From positions 1-64,000 of the forward strand of contig BMTG01000012.1 in the NCBI GenBank assembly GCA_014649555.1: 64,000 bases of DNA, given 5' to 3'. The position numbers and the translations under genes are program-made. Numbering within the stretch: position 1 is the first letter of the stretch; each line of letters opens with the position of its first letter. The notes beneath the pieces were generated by a model. That model did not search any database. It saw nothing but the letters and a program-made list of their open reading frames with translations, and was not told where the DNA came from. Source of the DNA: Streptomyces globisporus (GTDB lineage Bacteria > Actinomycetota > Actinomycetes > Streptomycetales > Streptomycetaceae). Of this stretch, positions 47,282 through 55,634 are shown piece after piece.

Positions 47282-47722
47282 TCAGTTCTCGGCGGACTCC
47301 GCGTACACCTGGGAGAGCTCCGGGCTGCCCGCCATCGCCCAGTCGAGTCCGGCCGCGACGACGTCGATCTCCCGCCCGGACTCCAGCCGCACCACGGGCT
47401 GGCCGCTCGGCCAGATGTCCCACGCGGCGCCCGGCACCGTCCGCACGATCACCGAGCCGAGATAGAGACCGGCGTCGTTGCCGAGCCAGGGCAGTTCCTC
47501 GGGGTCGTCGCGCCAGCGGGGCGGCAGCTGGTCGAGCGCGGCCAACGAGGCGGGGGTGTCGTCGAGTTCGAGTCCTTGCTGCCCCGCCCGGACGCGCAGC
47601 AGTTCGCATTCGGCGAGCAGCTCGGCCACACCGTCGGGGTCCGTCTCGACGGCGGCGGCTAGCGTGCCCGACTGCGTACCACCCTGACGCTTACGCCAGT
47701 TGTCCAAGAAAGGGATGTTCAT
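47282..47722 (-). CDS. DUF6278-like hypothetical protein
   Basis: This 146-aa acidic soluble protein starts MNIPFLDNWRKRQGGTQSGT. It contains DPDGVAELLAECELLRVRAG, LPPRWRDDPEELPWLGNDAG and WDIWPSGQPVVRLESGREID. The pattern matches the DUF6278 family of actinobacteria, which has no known function. No signal peptide or membrane helix is present. It stands alone between the glu operon and a divergent SDR gene. Confidence 0.75.
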   Translation of the reverse strand: MNIPFLDNWRKRQGGTQSGTLAAAVETDPDGVAELLAECELLRVRAGQQGLELDDTPASLAALDQLPPRWRDDPEELPWLGNDAGLYLGSVIVRTVPGAAWDIWPSGQPVVRLESGREIDVVAAGLDWAMAGSPELSQVYAESAEN

Positions 47723-47831
47723 ACCACTAGGGTCCCATCCCGGCCAGGTTCCGCACCACAGGGCGCGCGGCGATCACCGGTCCCCCACCCCGCCCCGGCT
47801 GTGGATCCGAGCGCATATCTAAGGTGCGTAC

Positions 47832-48611
47832 ATGAGTGCACAGGCGTACGTCTCGGAACTGTTCTCGCTGGAAGGCCGGGTGGCGGTGGTCACCGGAGGC
47901 AGCTCCGGCATCGGCCGGGCGATCACCGGCGCCCTGGCCCGGGCCGGTGCGAGCGTCGTCGTGGTGGCCCGCCGGGAGGCGGAGCTGCGGGAGACCGTGG
48001 ACGAGCTGACCGCCGAGGGCTGCCGGGCGGCCTGGGTGAGCGCGGACCTGAGCACCGCCGAGGGGGTGCGCGTGGGGGCGGAGGAGGCCGCGGCGGCGTT
48101 CGGGGAGCCGGACATCCTGGTGAACTGCGCCGGGATCAATCTGCGCCCGCCGATGAGCGAGCTCGGCGAGGACGTCTGGGACACCACGATGGCGGTGAAC
48201 CTGAAGGCGCCGTTCCTGCTCGGGCAGCGGTTCGGACCGGGCATGGCCGAGCGGGGGTACGGGCGGATCATCCACATCACGTCGCAGCAGGCGCACCGGG
48301 CCTTCGTGAGCAGCGGCGCCTACGGGGTGTCCAAGGGCGGCCTGGAGTCGCTGACCCGGTCTCAGGCCGAGGCGTGGTCGCCGCACGGCGTCACCGTGAA
48401 CAGCCTGGTGCCCGGGTTCGTGCTGACCCCGCTGAACGCGCGTCTCCAGTCGGATCCGGAGAAGGTGGCGTCGCTGGCCGCGCGGACCATGGTCGGCCGG
48501 AACGGGCTCGCGGAGGACTTCGCCGGGGCCGCGGTGTTCCTGGCGGGGCGATCGTCGGCGTACGTCACCGGGCAGTCGCTGTTCGTGGACGGCGGGTTCT
48601 CGGTGCACTGA
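47832..48611 (+). CDS. Short-chain dehydrogenase/reductase (SDR family)
   Basis: This 259-aa classical SDR has the cofactor motif VTGGSSGIGRAITGALARAG near residue 18, the NCAGIN segment (NNAG variant), ITSQQ with the catalytic serine position, and YGVSKGG (Tyr-x3-Lys). The arginine after the first helix (ARREAELRE) favours NADP(H). Closest general resemblance is to gluconate 5-dehydrogenase or 3-oxoacyl-ACP-reductase-like enzymes; the substrate is unknown. It uses an ATG start and appears monocistronic. Confidence 0.92.
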   Translation: MSAQAYVSELFSLEGRVAVVTGGSSGIGRAITGALARAGASVVVVARREAELRETVDELTAEGCRAAWVSADLSTAEGVRVGAEEAAAAFGEPDILVNCAGINLRPPMSELGEDVWDTTMAVNLKAPFLLGQRFGPGMAERGYGRIIHITSQQAHRAFVSSGAYGVSKGGLESLTRSQAEAWSPHGVTVNSLVPGFVLTPLNARLQSDPEKVASLAARTMVGRNGLAEDFAGAAVFLAGRSSAYVTGQSLFVDGGFSVH

Positions 48612-48647
48612 GGCCGCCGTCCACGTGGCGAGGGGCCGCTGTGGAGC

Positions 48648-49394
48648 TCAGGGGTTCTGCTGCCGGGCGGCCTGGGCCGCCTCGCCCACCGCCCTCTCCA
48701 CCGCGGCGGACACGGCCTCCTTGTCCAGGCCGAGTCCGGTCAGCACGCCGGAGCCGTCCTCGAACTCCAGCAGGGCCAGCAGGATGTGCTCGGTGCCGAT
48801 GTAGTTGTGGCCGAGGCGCAGGGCCTCGCGGAAGGTCAGCTCCAGGACCTTCTTGGCGTCCGCGTCGTACGGGATCAGCTCGGGCGCCCCGTCCACGGCG
48901 GCGGGCAGTACCGCGGTCGCCGCCGCCCGCAGGGCGTCCGGCTCCACGCCCTGCCCCACGAGGACGCGGGCGGCGATGGCCTCGGGCTCGGCGAGCAGAC
49001 CGAGGATCAGGTGGGCGGGGACGATCTCGGCGTGCCGGGCGGCCTGGGCCTCGTTGTGGGAGGCGACCACCACGTTGCGGGCGCGCGGGGTGAAGCGGTT
49101 GAAGCCCTCGTTGGGATCCAGATCCGATGAGCCCTCGCCTTTTTTGGGCACGAAGCGCTTCTGGGCGGCCTGGCGGGTGACGCCCATGCTCCGGCCGATG
49201 TCGGTCCAGGAGGCGCCGGAGCGGCGGGCCTGGTCCACGAAGTGGCCGATGAGGTGGTCGGCCACGTCGCCGAGGTGGTCGGCGGCGAGGACCGCGCCGG
49301 AGAGCTGCTCCAGGGCGTCGTCGTTGGTCTTCTTGATGGCCTCGATCAGATCGTCGAGGCGTACGGAAGGGGTGACGGGAAGAGGCTGCGTCAT
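48648..49394 (-). CDS. HTH and Clp-N domain protein, probable autoregulator
   Basis: In this 248-aa protein, residues ~10-85 form an HTH-like region with GASWTDIGRSMGVTRQAAQK followed by RFVPKK. Residues ~100-240 hold two Clp N-terminal repeats (FTPRARNVVVASHNEAQAAR, PAHLILGLLAEPEAIAARVL; LELTFREALRLGHNYIGTEH, ILLALLEFEDGSGVL). It has no AAA+ ATPase, so it is not a ClpC/ClpB chaperone but a stand-alone adaptor or regulator. The ATG at 49394 lies inside a 51-bp nested palindrome that is a strong candidate operator, so binding would directly block its own initiation. Exonuclease III is 88 bp upstream on the same strand. Confidence 0.88.
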   Translation of the reverse strand: MTQPLPVTPSVRLDDLIEAIKKTNDDALEQLSGAVLAADHLGDVADHLIGHFVDQARRSGASWTDIGRSMGVTRQAAQKRFVPKKGEGSSDLDPNEGFNRFTPRARNVVVASHNEAQAARHAEIVPAHLILGLLAEPEAIAARVLVGQGVEPDALRAAATAVLPAAVDGAPELIPYDADAKKVLELTFREALRLGHNYIGTEHILLALLEFEDGSGVLTGLGLDKEAVSAAVERAVGEAAQAARQQNP

Positions 49395-49444
49395 GTGACA
49401 ACCGTAGGTTGACACTCAGGGAGTGTCAACCCTGGGTTGTCACA
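49394..49444. promoter_or_regulatory. Nested palindromic operator over the Clp-N gene start
   Basis: The inner pair GGTTGACACTC (49407-49417) and GAGTGTCAACC (49421-49431) flanks AGG. The outer pair TGTGACAACC (49394-49403) and GGTTGTCACA (49435-49444) is also perfect. The core GGTTGnCA therefore occurs four times, two in each orientation, with 3-bp spacers. It overlaps the start codon of the HTH/Clp-N gene. Two dimers binding side by side is the natural reading. Confidence 0.75.
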
Positions 49445-49481
49445 TGCTGTGCGGCGCCTCGCCCGTCTCCGCCCGACCTGC

Positions 49482-50261
49482 TCAGAGGTCCAGGTCGACG
49501 ACCACCGGGGCGTGGTCGGACGCGCCCTTGCCCTTGCGCTCCTCACGGTCGACGTAACTGTCCTTGACGGCGGCGGCGAACGGGGCGTTGCCGAAGGTCA
49601 GGTCGATCCGCATGCCCTTGTTCTTGGGGAACCGCAGCTCGCGGTAGTCCCAGAAGGTGTAGGCGCGGTCGTACTTGAGGGGGCGGGGATGGACCTCGCT
49701 CAGGCCCTCCGCCTCCAGCGCCGCGAGGGCGGCGCGCTCGGCGGGCGTCACATGCGTGGCCCCCTCGAACAGCGCCGGGTCCCAGACGTCCTCGTCGGTC
49801 GGGGCCACATTGAAGTCGCCCAGGACCGCGAAGGGCAGGGCCCCCGCGGTGTCGGCCGCCACGGCCTTCCGCAGGGCCTCCAGCCAGCGCAGCTTGTACG
49901 CGTAGTGCTCGTGCTCGACCTCGCGGCCGTTGGGCACGTACACCGACCAGAGGCGCAGCGGGCCACAGGTCGCCGAGATCGCGCGGGGCTCCTGCACCCC
50001 GTCGTACTCCGGGCCGCCGGGCAGCCCGGTGACGACGTCGGTGAGGCCGACGCGGGAGAGCAGCGCGACCCCGTTCCACCGGCCCGTGGCGTTGACGGCG
50101 GATTCGTACCCCGCCTCGCGCAGGGCTTCGGCGGGGAACTGCTCCGCCGTGCACTTGGTCTCCTGGATGCACAGCACATCGGTGCCGCTGCTCTCCAGCC
50201 AGGCCAGAAGCCTCGGCAGCCGGGCGGTGATCGAATTGACGTTATAGGTGGCGATGCGCAT
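49482..50261 (-). CDS. xth: Exodeoxyribonuclease III
   Basis: This 259-aa member of the EEP family of AP endonucleases/3' exonucleases acts in base excision repair. It starts MRIATYNVNSITARLPRLLA, with the metal-binding glutamate in CIQETKCTAEQFP, the GDFNVAPTDEDVWDP motif and the terminal GASDHAPVVVDLD. The length is normal for XthA. The ATG is chosen over an upstream TTG. It lies upstream of the Clp-N gene on the same strand and about 40 bp downstream of an MBL-fold gene. Confidence 0.95.
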   Translation of the reverse strand: MRIATYNVNSITARLPRLLAWLESSGTDVLCIQETKCTAEQFPAEALREAGYESAVNATGRWNGVALLSRVGLTDVVTGLPGGPEYDGVQEPRAISATCGPLRLWSVYVPNGREVEHEHYAYKLRWLEALRKAVAADTAGALPFAVLGDFNVAPTDEDVWDPALFEGATHVTPAERAALAALEAEGLSEVHPRPLKYDRAYTFWDYRELRFPKNKGMRIDLTFGNAPFAAAVKDSYVDREERKGKGASDHAPVVVDLDL

Positions 50262-50303
50262 GGCAGCCAACCTAGCCGCTCACACTGACAGCGGCCGCCG
50301 GGC

Positions 50304-50957
50304 TCACAGCTCGGTGGTGCCGCCCGGGGCCAGCCGGCTGTGGTCCGCGCCGCCCAGGGCCCCGATCTGGTTGTCGTAGACCGGGCGGGCCAGATCGGTC
50401 AGCAGGGCGTCGTGGACGTCGATGGCGCGCCGCGGCTTCACCTCTCGTACGTAGTCGATGACCTCGGAGATCTTGCTCCAGGGGGCCATCACCGGCAGCA
50501 GGAGTGTGTCCACGGGGCGTTCGGGGACGGTGAGCGCGTCGCCGGGGTGGAAGACCGAACCGTCCACGAGGAAGCCGACGTTGGTGATCCTGGGGATGTC
50601 CGGGTGGATCACCGCGTGCAGCTCGCCGTGCACGGTGACGTCGAAACCGGCGGCGGAGAACGCGTCCCCGTCGCCCACGGTGTGCACCCGGCCCGGGAAG
50701 GCGGCCGAGAGCTGCTCGGCGACGCTGCGCAGCGTCCAGATCTCGGCCGCCGGGTTCGCCTCCAGACCCGCGCGCAGCCGCGCCTCGTTGAAGTGGTCCG
50801 GGTGCTCGTGCGTCACCAGCATGACGTCCGCGCCGAGCGCCGCGTCGTCCTCGGAGAAGCCCCCGGGGTCGATGACCAGGACGCGCCCCTCCTTCTCGAT
50901 CCGGACGCAGGAGTGGGTCTTCTTGGTCAGGGTGAGTGCCCCGGGCGATGCGTTCAT
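50304..50957 (-). CDS. MBL-fold metallo-hydrolase (UlaG-like)
   Basis: This 217-aa metallo-beta-lactamase-fold protein opens LTKKTHSCVRIEKEGRVLVI. It has the metal motif LVTHEHPDHF near residue 50, VHGELHAVIHPDIPR, VFHPGDALTVPERP and a C-terminal VHDALL. The arrangement resembles UlaG/YcbX-type hydrolases with beta-lactamase fold, for which small phosphoesters or lactones are substrates in known cases. No substrate can be named. It is 13 bp downstream of the PcaDC-like gene on the same strand, so it is probably cotranscribed. Confidence 0.9.
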   Translation of the reverse strand: MNASPGALTLTKKTHSCVRIEKEGRVLVIDPGGFSEDDAALGADVMLVTHEHPDHFNEARLRAGLEANPAAEIWTLRSVAEQLSAAFPGRVHTVGDGDAFSAAGFDVTVHGELHAVIHPDIPRITNVGFLVDGSVFHPGDALTVPERPVDTLLLPVMAPWSKISEVIDYVREVKPRRAIDVHDALLTDLARPVYDNQIGALGGADHSRLAPGGTTEL

Positions 50958-50969
50958 GGCCCCATCCTG

Positions 50970-52778
50970 CTACGCGGGCGGCGTGGTTTCCTCCTGGATC
51001 ACCTTCTGCGCCACGGCGAAGGCGGCTCCGGCGGCCGGGATGCCGCTGTAGACGGCGGTCTGGAGGAGAACTTCCTTGATCTCGGCGGGCGTCAGGCCGT
51101 TGCGCAGGGCGGCCCGGGTGTGCGCGGCCAGCCCCTCCAGGTGGCCGGCGGTGACGAGCGCGGTGAGCGTGATGACGCTGCGGGTGCGGCGGTCGAGGCC
51201 GTCGCGGCTCCAGACCTCGCCCCAGGCGTACCGGGTGACCAGCTCCTGGAAGTCCTCGGTGAAGGCGTCGGCCGTGTTGTTCACCGCGTCGACATGGGCG
51301 TCCCCCAGGACTTCGCGGCGGACCTTCGTGCCCTGCTCGTACCGGTCGTCCGGGGTCGGCGCGACGGCGTCGGGCGTAGCGGCGGCCGGGGCGATCTCGG
51401 CCACCGGGACGAACGGCGTGCTGGGGGCGGCGGGCGCGGTGACGTGGGGCAGTACGGGGATCGCGGCCGAGGTGTCCTGCTGCCAGGCGGTGGAGAAGTG
51501 CATCAGCAGCAGGTCGCTGACGGCGGCGGGCTGCTCGACGGGCGCGAGGTGGGAGGCGCCGGGGACGAGCGCGAGGCGGGCGTCCGGTATCCCGGCAACC
51601 AGTGTGCGGGCCTCGGCGGGCCCGGTGACCTGGTCCTCCGCCCCGACCAGTACCAGGGTGGGGACCCCGATCCGGCCCAGCGCACCACGGATGTCGAACG
51701 CCGCGAGCGCCTCGCAGGCGGCGATGTAGCAGCCGGGGTCGGTGGTGCGGACCATCTGCACGGCCCACTCGACGATGGCGGGCTGGGCCGCGGCGAAGCC
51801 GGGGGTGAACCAGCGCTCGGGCGCGGTGCGGGCCATCGGCTCCAGGCCGTTGGTCCGGACGATCACCCCGCGCCGGCGGAACTCGTCGGCCGTGCCGAAC
51901 CGGGGCGAGGAGGCGACGAGCGCCAGCGAGGCGACCCGGTGCGGGTGGCGCAGGGCGAGGTCCGCGCCGATCGCCCCGCCGATGGAGCAGCCCGCGTAGC
52001 CGAAGCGCTGGACGCCGAGACCGTCCAGCGTCGCGAGGAGCCGGTCGCCCAGCTCGGCGACGGAGGCGGCGGCGTGGGCGGGCGCGCCGCCGTGGCCGGG
52101 CAGGTCGTAGCGGAAGATCCGCCAGTGCTGGGACAGCTCGGGGATCTGGCGATCCCACATGTGCCACGTCGTGCCGAGCGAGGGTCCGATGACCAGGACC
52201 GGGGCGTCCTCGGGCCCGTCGAAGCGGTACTGAAGGGTCCGCGGGGCGGCTGCCGGTGTCTGCGCCCCCTGCTGGGCGGGTGGCGCCTGCGGGCCGGGGC
52301 CGGGGACGGCGTGCGCGGCCTGGGGTATGGGGGTGGTGTGCGGGCCCAGGGCGTCCGGAGCTGCCTGCGGGCCGGGGGCCGGCTGACCGGCCTGCGGCGT
52401 GGAGGCGGTCTGGGGGCCGGGAACGGCCTGGGCGGACTGCGGGCCGAGGGCGGTCTGCGGGACGGGACCCGGCCGGTCGGCCTCGGCTGCCTGCGGCGCG
52501 GAGGCGATGTGCGGCGGCTGCGGCGCGAACGGGCCGTGCGGGGCCGGCGGGGCGAGCGGGGCCCGGTCCGGCTGCGCGGCCTCCGGGAAGCCGGGGGCTC
52601 CGCCGCCGAGGGGCGGGTAGAGCGCCGGGTAGGATCCCGGGGCGCCCGGCGCGGGCACGGCGTCCGGTCCCTGGTGCGGGGCCGGAACCGCCTGGTGAGG
52701 CGCTCCGGGATGCGGGGCGGGCCCACCGGGGTGGGGGGCCTGCACGGGCTGCGGGGTCGTCTCGCTCACTTCGCTCAC
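50970..52778 (-). CDS. pcaDC: 3-oxoadipate enol-lactonase / 4-carboxymuconolactone decarboxylase fusion with disordered N-terminus
   Basis: In this 602-aa protein, residues 1-~185 are a Pro/Ala/Gln/Gly-rich stretch with repeated APHQ, PGPQ and APQA-type units. Residues ~185-445 are an alpha/beta hydrolase (GPSLGTTWHMWDRQIPEL, nucleophile in YAGCSIGGAIGADLAL, ASHLAPVEQP histidine). Residues ~475-600 are a carboxymuconolactone decarboxylase domain (DAFTEDFQELVTRYAWGEVW, RTRSVITLTALVTAGHLEGL). The fusion of PcaD and PcaC is known in actinobacteria for the protocatechuate branch of the beta-ketoadipate pathway. No other pca gene is in the window, and the long N-terminal extension is unusual. The GTG start has CTGGAGCG. 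Confidence 0.87.
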   Translation of the reverse strand: MSEVSETTPQPVQAPHPGGPAPHPGAPHQAVPAPHQGPDAVPAPGAPGSYPALYPPLGGGAPGFPEAAQPDRAPLAPPAPHGPFAPQPPHIASAPQAAEADRPGPVPQTALGPQSAQAVPGPQTASTPQAGQPAPGPQAAPDALGPHTTPIPQAAHAVPGPGPQAPPAQQGAQTPAAAPRTLQYRFDGPEDAPVLVIGPSLGTTWHMWDRQIPELSQHWRIFRYDLPGHGGAPAHAAASVAELGDRLLATLDGLGVQRFGYAGCSIGGAIGADLALRHPHRVASLALVASSPRFGTADEFRRRGVIVRTNGLEPMARTAPERWFTPGFAAAQPAIVEWAVQMVRTTDPGCYIAACEALAAFDIRGALGRIGVPTLVLVGAEDQVTGPAEARTLVAGIPDARLALVPGASHLAPVEQPAAVSDLLLMHFSTAWQQDTSAAIPVLPHVTAPAAPSTPFVPVAEIAPAAATPDAVAPTPDDRYEQGTKVRREVLGDAHVDAVNNTADAFTEDFQELVTRYAWGEVWSRDGLDRRTRSVITLTALVTAGHLEGLAAHTRAALRNGLTPAEIKEVLLQTAVYSGIPAAGAAFAVAQKVIQEETTPPA

Positions 52779-52814
52779 TCGCTCCAGGTTACTGAGCGCC
52801 CCTCCGGTCCCCGG

Positions 52815-53411
52815 TCAGGGGGTCGCCGCCGATACGACATACACGACAGGACTGGCCGGATCGGTCATGTTGACCGTGATGTTCTGGGTGGGGCGCGGCT
52901 TCTTGTTGCTGTGCGTGGTGCCGGCCCAGTGCTCGCCCGGGCCGAAGGACCAGCCGGTGATCTTGATGTCCCGCGGGCTGATGGTGATCCTGTCCGGCTC
53001 CAGCGCCGCACGCCCGGTGCCCATTCCGGTCAGGAAGCGGTCGAGACCGGCGGAGGTGGTCCGGAACTTCGCGTACATCCGGCTGGCTTTCCAGTTGTTC
53101 GTCTCGTAGTACTGGACACCCTGTCCGTTGCCGGGGATCGGGATCTCGAAGATCCGGCGCTGCATCTTGGAGGGCCAGCCCTCGCGCAGCCCCGAGGCGG
53201 CCGCCTCGGTCTCCTTGTCCATGCCCGAGCGGCGGCTCTGGCCGGCCGAGATCAGCAGGTAGCCGGCCGGGATGCCGATCAGCAGCACGATGATCGTGGC
53301 GGTGATGAAGCGCCGCTTGAACACCCGCCGGCGGTCCTCGGGCGGTTTGCCCTCGCCGTCGCCCGGAGACTCCGACTGGTGCGGCACCACGGGGTGCTCG
53401 GCTGCGATCAT
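52815..53411 (-). CDS. Hypothetical membrane-anchored protein
   Basis: This protein of about 198 aa has a charged N-terminal tail (HQSESPGDGEGKPPEDRRRV), one membrane helix (FITATIIVLLIGIPAGYLLI) and an exported domain of ~140 residues (REGWPSKMQRRIFEIPIPGN, YETNNWKASRMYAKFRTTSA, ITISPRDIKITGWSFGPGEH). The ending ITVNMTDPASPVVYVVSAAT suggests a beta-sheet fold. No catalytic motif or family of known role was recognised. The ATG at 53411 has AGGGA upstream. It is on the same strand as the ROK kinase gene, 77 bp downstream of it. Confidence 0.72.
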   Translation of the reverse strand: MIAAEHPVVPHQSESPGDGEGKPPEDRRRVFKRRFITATIIVLLIGIPAGYLLISAGQSRRSGMDKETEAAASGLREGWPSKMQRRIFEIPIPGNGQGVQYYETNNWKASRMYAKFRTTSAGLDRFLTGMGTGRAALEPDRITISPRDIKITGWSFGPGEHWAGTTHSNKKPRPTQNITVNMTDPASPVVYVVSAATP

Positions 53412-53488
53412 GATCAGGTGGTCCCTAGGTGCTGCGGCGACGTGACGAGGCGTACGGAGGGGTGGACGCCGGAAAGGGCGGTCGCGGT

Positions 53489-54655
53489 TCAGTCGGCGGT
53501 GCGGGTGGACCGCGTGTTGCGGATGGTGCTCGCCGCCTGGTCGTAGATCTGGGCGTACCGCTCGTACCGCTCGACGCGCCGCCGGTTGGTCCGGCGGAAG
53601 CGGCGGGCGACCAGCCGCGCCAGGTCCGCGGCGCCGACCATACCCGCCTCGGGGCCGAGCTGCGCCTTGGCGATCCTGGCCTCGGGGCGGTAGCCGCGGC
53701 CGGTGAGGTGGCGCTTGAAGGCGTCCCGGGCGGGGTTGATCAGGAGGTCGTCGGCGGCGCTGACACCGCCTCCGATGACGAAGCAGGAGGGGTCGAGCGC
53801 GGCGGCCAGATTGGCGATGCCGATGCCGAGCCACTGGCCGATGTCCTGGAGGAGTTCGATGCACATCGCATCGCCCTCGCGGGCCAGTTCGGTGATGAGC
53901 GGCCCGGTGATGTCGGAGACGTTCCCCTTCACCCGGTCCAGCAGGTAGTGGGCGACCGGGGAGTCGGCGGCGGCCAGCTCCTTGGCCTCGCGGACGAGGG
54001 CGTTGCCGGAGCTGTACTGCTCCCAGCAGCCCCGGTTGCCGCAGGGGCAGCGGTGGCCCGAGGGCACGACCTGCATGTGGCCGAACTCACCGGCCACGCC
54101 ATACTTGCCGCGCTTGACCTGGCCGTCCTCCAGGATCGCGCCGCCGATGCCCGTACCGAGGGTGATCATGACGAGGTGGTCCTCGCCGCGGCCCGCGCCG
54201 AAGCGCCATTCCGCCCAGGCGGCGGTGTTGGCGTCGTTGTCGACCATGACGGGGACGACGAGGCGGGAGGCGATGGCGTCGCGCAGGGGTTCGTCGCGCC
54301 AGGCGAGGTGCGGGGCGAAGAGGACCTTGGAGCGGTCGGCGTCGACCCAGCCCGCCGCGCCGATGCCCACCGCGTGGACGTCGTGCCGGTCGGAGAGGTC
54401 CAGGACCAGCTCGACGATGGTGTCCTCGACGACCTTGGGACTCTTGGACTTGTCGGGCGTCTCGGTGCGGACCTTCTCCAGGATGTTGCCGTCGGCGTCG
54501 ACGACGCCCGCCATCACCTTCGTACCGCCGATGTCGATCCCGACCGTGGGGACGCGGGGCGCGGACAGGTGCGAGCGGCGTTCCTTGGTGCCGACCGTCC
54601 TGAGGACGGTGGCGCGGGCGGAGCCGCGGTGGGCGAAGTCGCGGTACGTGCTCAT
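53489..54655 (-). CDS. ROK-family sugar kinase with N-terminal extension
   Basis: This 388-aa ROK kinase has an ATP-binding opening VPTVGIDIGGTKVMAGVVDA at ~35, VDNDANTAAWAEWRFGAG with the catalytic Asp, ITLGTGIGGAILEDG, and the ROK zinc site (GEFGHMQVVPSGHRCPCG, then NRGCWEQYSSG). It resembles glucokinases but carries ~35 extra residues before the core and ~40 basic residues after it (RRFRRTNRRRVERYERYAQ). Gene order (kinase, ABC ATPase, permease, binding protein) suggests it phosphorylates the imported sugar. It lies 133 bp downstream of the ABC genes. The start ATG has AGGGACG. Confidence 0.9.
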   Translation of the reverse strand: MSTYRDFAHRGSARATVLRTVGTKERRSHLSAPRVPTVGIDIGGTKVMAGVVDADGNILEKVRTETPDKSKSPKVVEDTIVELVLDLSDRHDVHAVGIGAAGWVDADRSKVLFAPHLAWRDEPLRDAIASRLVVPVMVDNDANTAAWAEWRFGAGRGEDHLVMITLGTGIGGAILEDGQVKRGKYGVAGEFGHMQVVPSGHRCPCGNRGCWEQYSSGNALVREAKELAAADSPVAHYLLDRVKGNVSDITGPLITELAREGDAMCIELLQDIGQWLGIGIANLAAALDPSCFVIGGGVSAADDLLINPARDAFKRHLTGRGYRPEARIAKAQLGPEAGMVGAADLARLVARRFRRTNRRRVERYERYAQIYDQAASTIRNTRSTRTAD

Positions 54656-54788
54656 CGTCCCTGCGGGGTCTGGGGGGCCGGGCCGCTGTCGCGGCCGGCG
54701 GCGGACGGCGCCCGCCGCGCTCGATTCTGCCACTGCCCGGCCCCGGCGGGCCGATCGGCGGGGTCGGCCGCGCCGGGGCGGTCGGGAC

Positions 54789-55634
54789 TCAGGAAGTCCC
54801 GTCCTTCGCGCCGTGGCTGCCCGGGAGGGTGGGGGTCGGGGTGCGTTCCAGCTCGTGGCTGAGCTCCTCCAGCTCGCTGCCGCCCGCCATCTGCCGGGTC
54901 AGCTCGTCGAGCGTGATGTCGTCCTTGGTGTGGCTGCCGGACATCACTCCGCGCTTGAGGAGGACGAACCGGTCGCCGACGAGGTGGGCGTGGTGCGGGT
55001 TGTGCGTGATGAGGACCACGCCGAGGCCGGCGTCGCGGGCGGCCGCCACGTACTTGAGCACCACACCGGACTGCTTGACGCCGAGCGCGGCGGTCGGCTC
55101 GTCCAGGACGAGGACCTTGGCGCCGAAGTAGACGGCGCGGGCGATGGCCACGCACTGGCGCTCGCCGCCGGACAGGGTACCGATGGGCTGGTCGACGTCG
55201 CGCAGGTCGATGCCCATGCGGAGCAGTTCCGTACGGGTCGTCTCGCGCATCTTCCGGACGTCGAGGCGCTTGAAGGGGCCGACGCCCGTCGTGGGCTCGG
55301 AGCCGAGGAAGAAGTTCCGCCAGACCGGCATCAGCGCGACGACGGCGAGGTCCTGGTAGACGGTGGCGATGCCCCGGTCCAGGGCGTCGCGCGGGTTGGC
55401 GAGGGCGGTCTCCTCGCCCTCGATCAGGAAGCGTCCGGCGTCGTGTCCGTGCAGCCCTGCGATGATCTTGATGAGGGTGGACTTGCCGGCGCCGTTGTCG
55501 CCCAGGACGCAGGTGATCTCGCCGGCGTGGACCTCCAGCGAGACGTGTTCCAGGGCCTTGATGTTGCCGTAGAACTTGGACACGTCGTCCAGCTCGACGA
55601 GAGGGCCCGCGGTCTCTTCAGGGGTGGCCGTCAT
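54789..55634 (-). CDS. Sugar ABC transporter ATP-binding protein
   Basis: This 281-aa ATPase has a single nucleotide-binding domain: Walker [21 protein letters not shown], signature [15 protein letters not shown], Walker [13 protein letters not shown] and switch [12 protein letters not shown]. It belongs to the RbsA/CUT2 group by sequence but is half the usual length. So the transporter must use a homodimer, as in FrcA-type systems. It overlaps the permease gene by ATGA. The last ~45 residues are Thr/Ser/Glu-rich. Confidence 0.93.
   Translation of the reverse strand: MTATPEETAGPLVELDDVSKFYGNIKALEHVSLEVHAGEITCVLGDNGAGKSTLIKIIAGLHGHDAGRFLIEGEETALANPRDALDRGIATVYQDLAVVALMPVWRNFFLGSEPTTGVGPFKRLDVRKMRETTRTELLRMGIDLRDVDQPIGTLSGGERQCVAIARAVYFGAKVLVLDEPTAALGVKQSGVVLKYVAAARDAGLGVVLITHNPHHAHLVGDRFVLLKRGVMSGSHTKDDITLDELTRQMAGGSELEELSHELERTPTPTLPGSHGAKDGTS

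Noticed and set aside
50340-53546. 1068-codon open frame on the plus strand
   Set aside because: It runs antisense to the MBL-fold, PcaDC and membrane-protein genes, has G/R-rich shadow composition and no family resemblance. Long antisense frames are expected at this G+C content.
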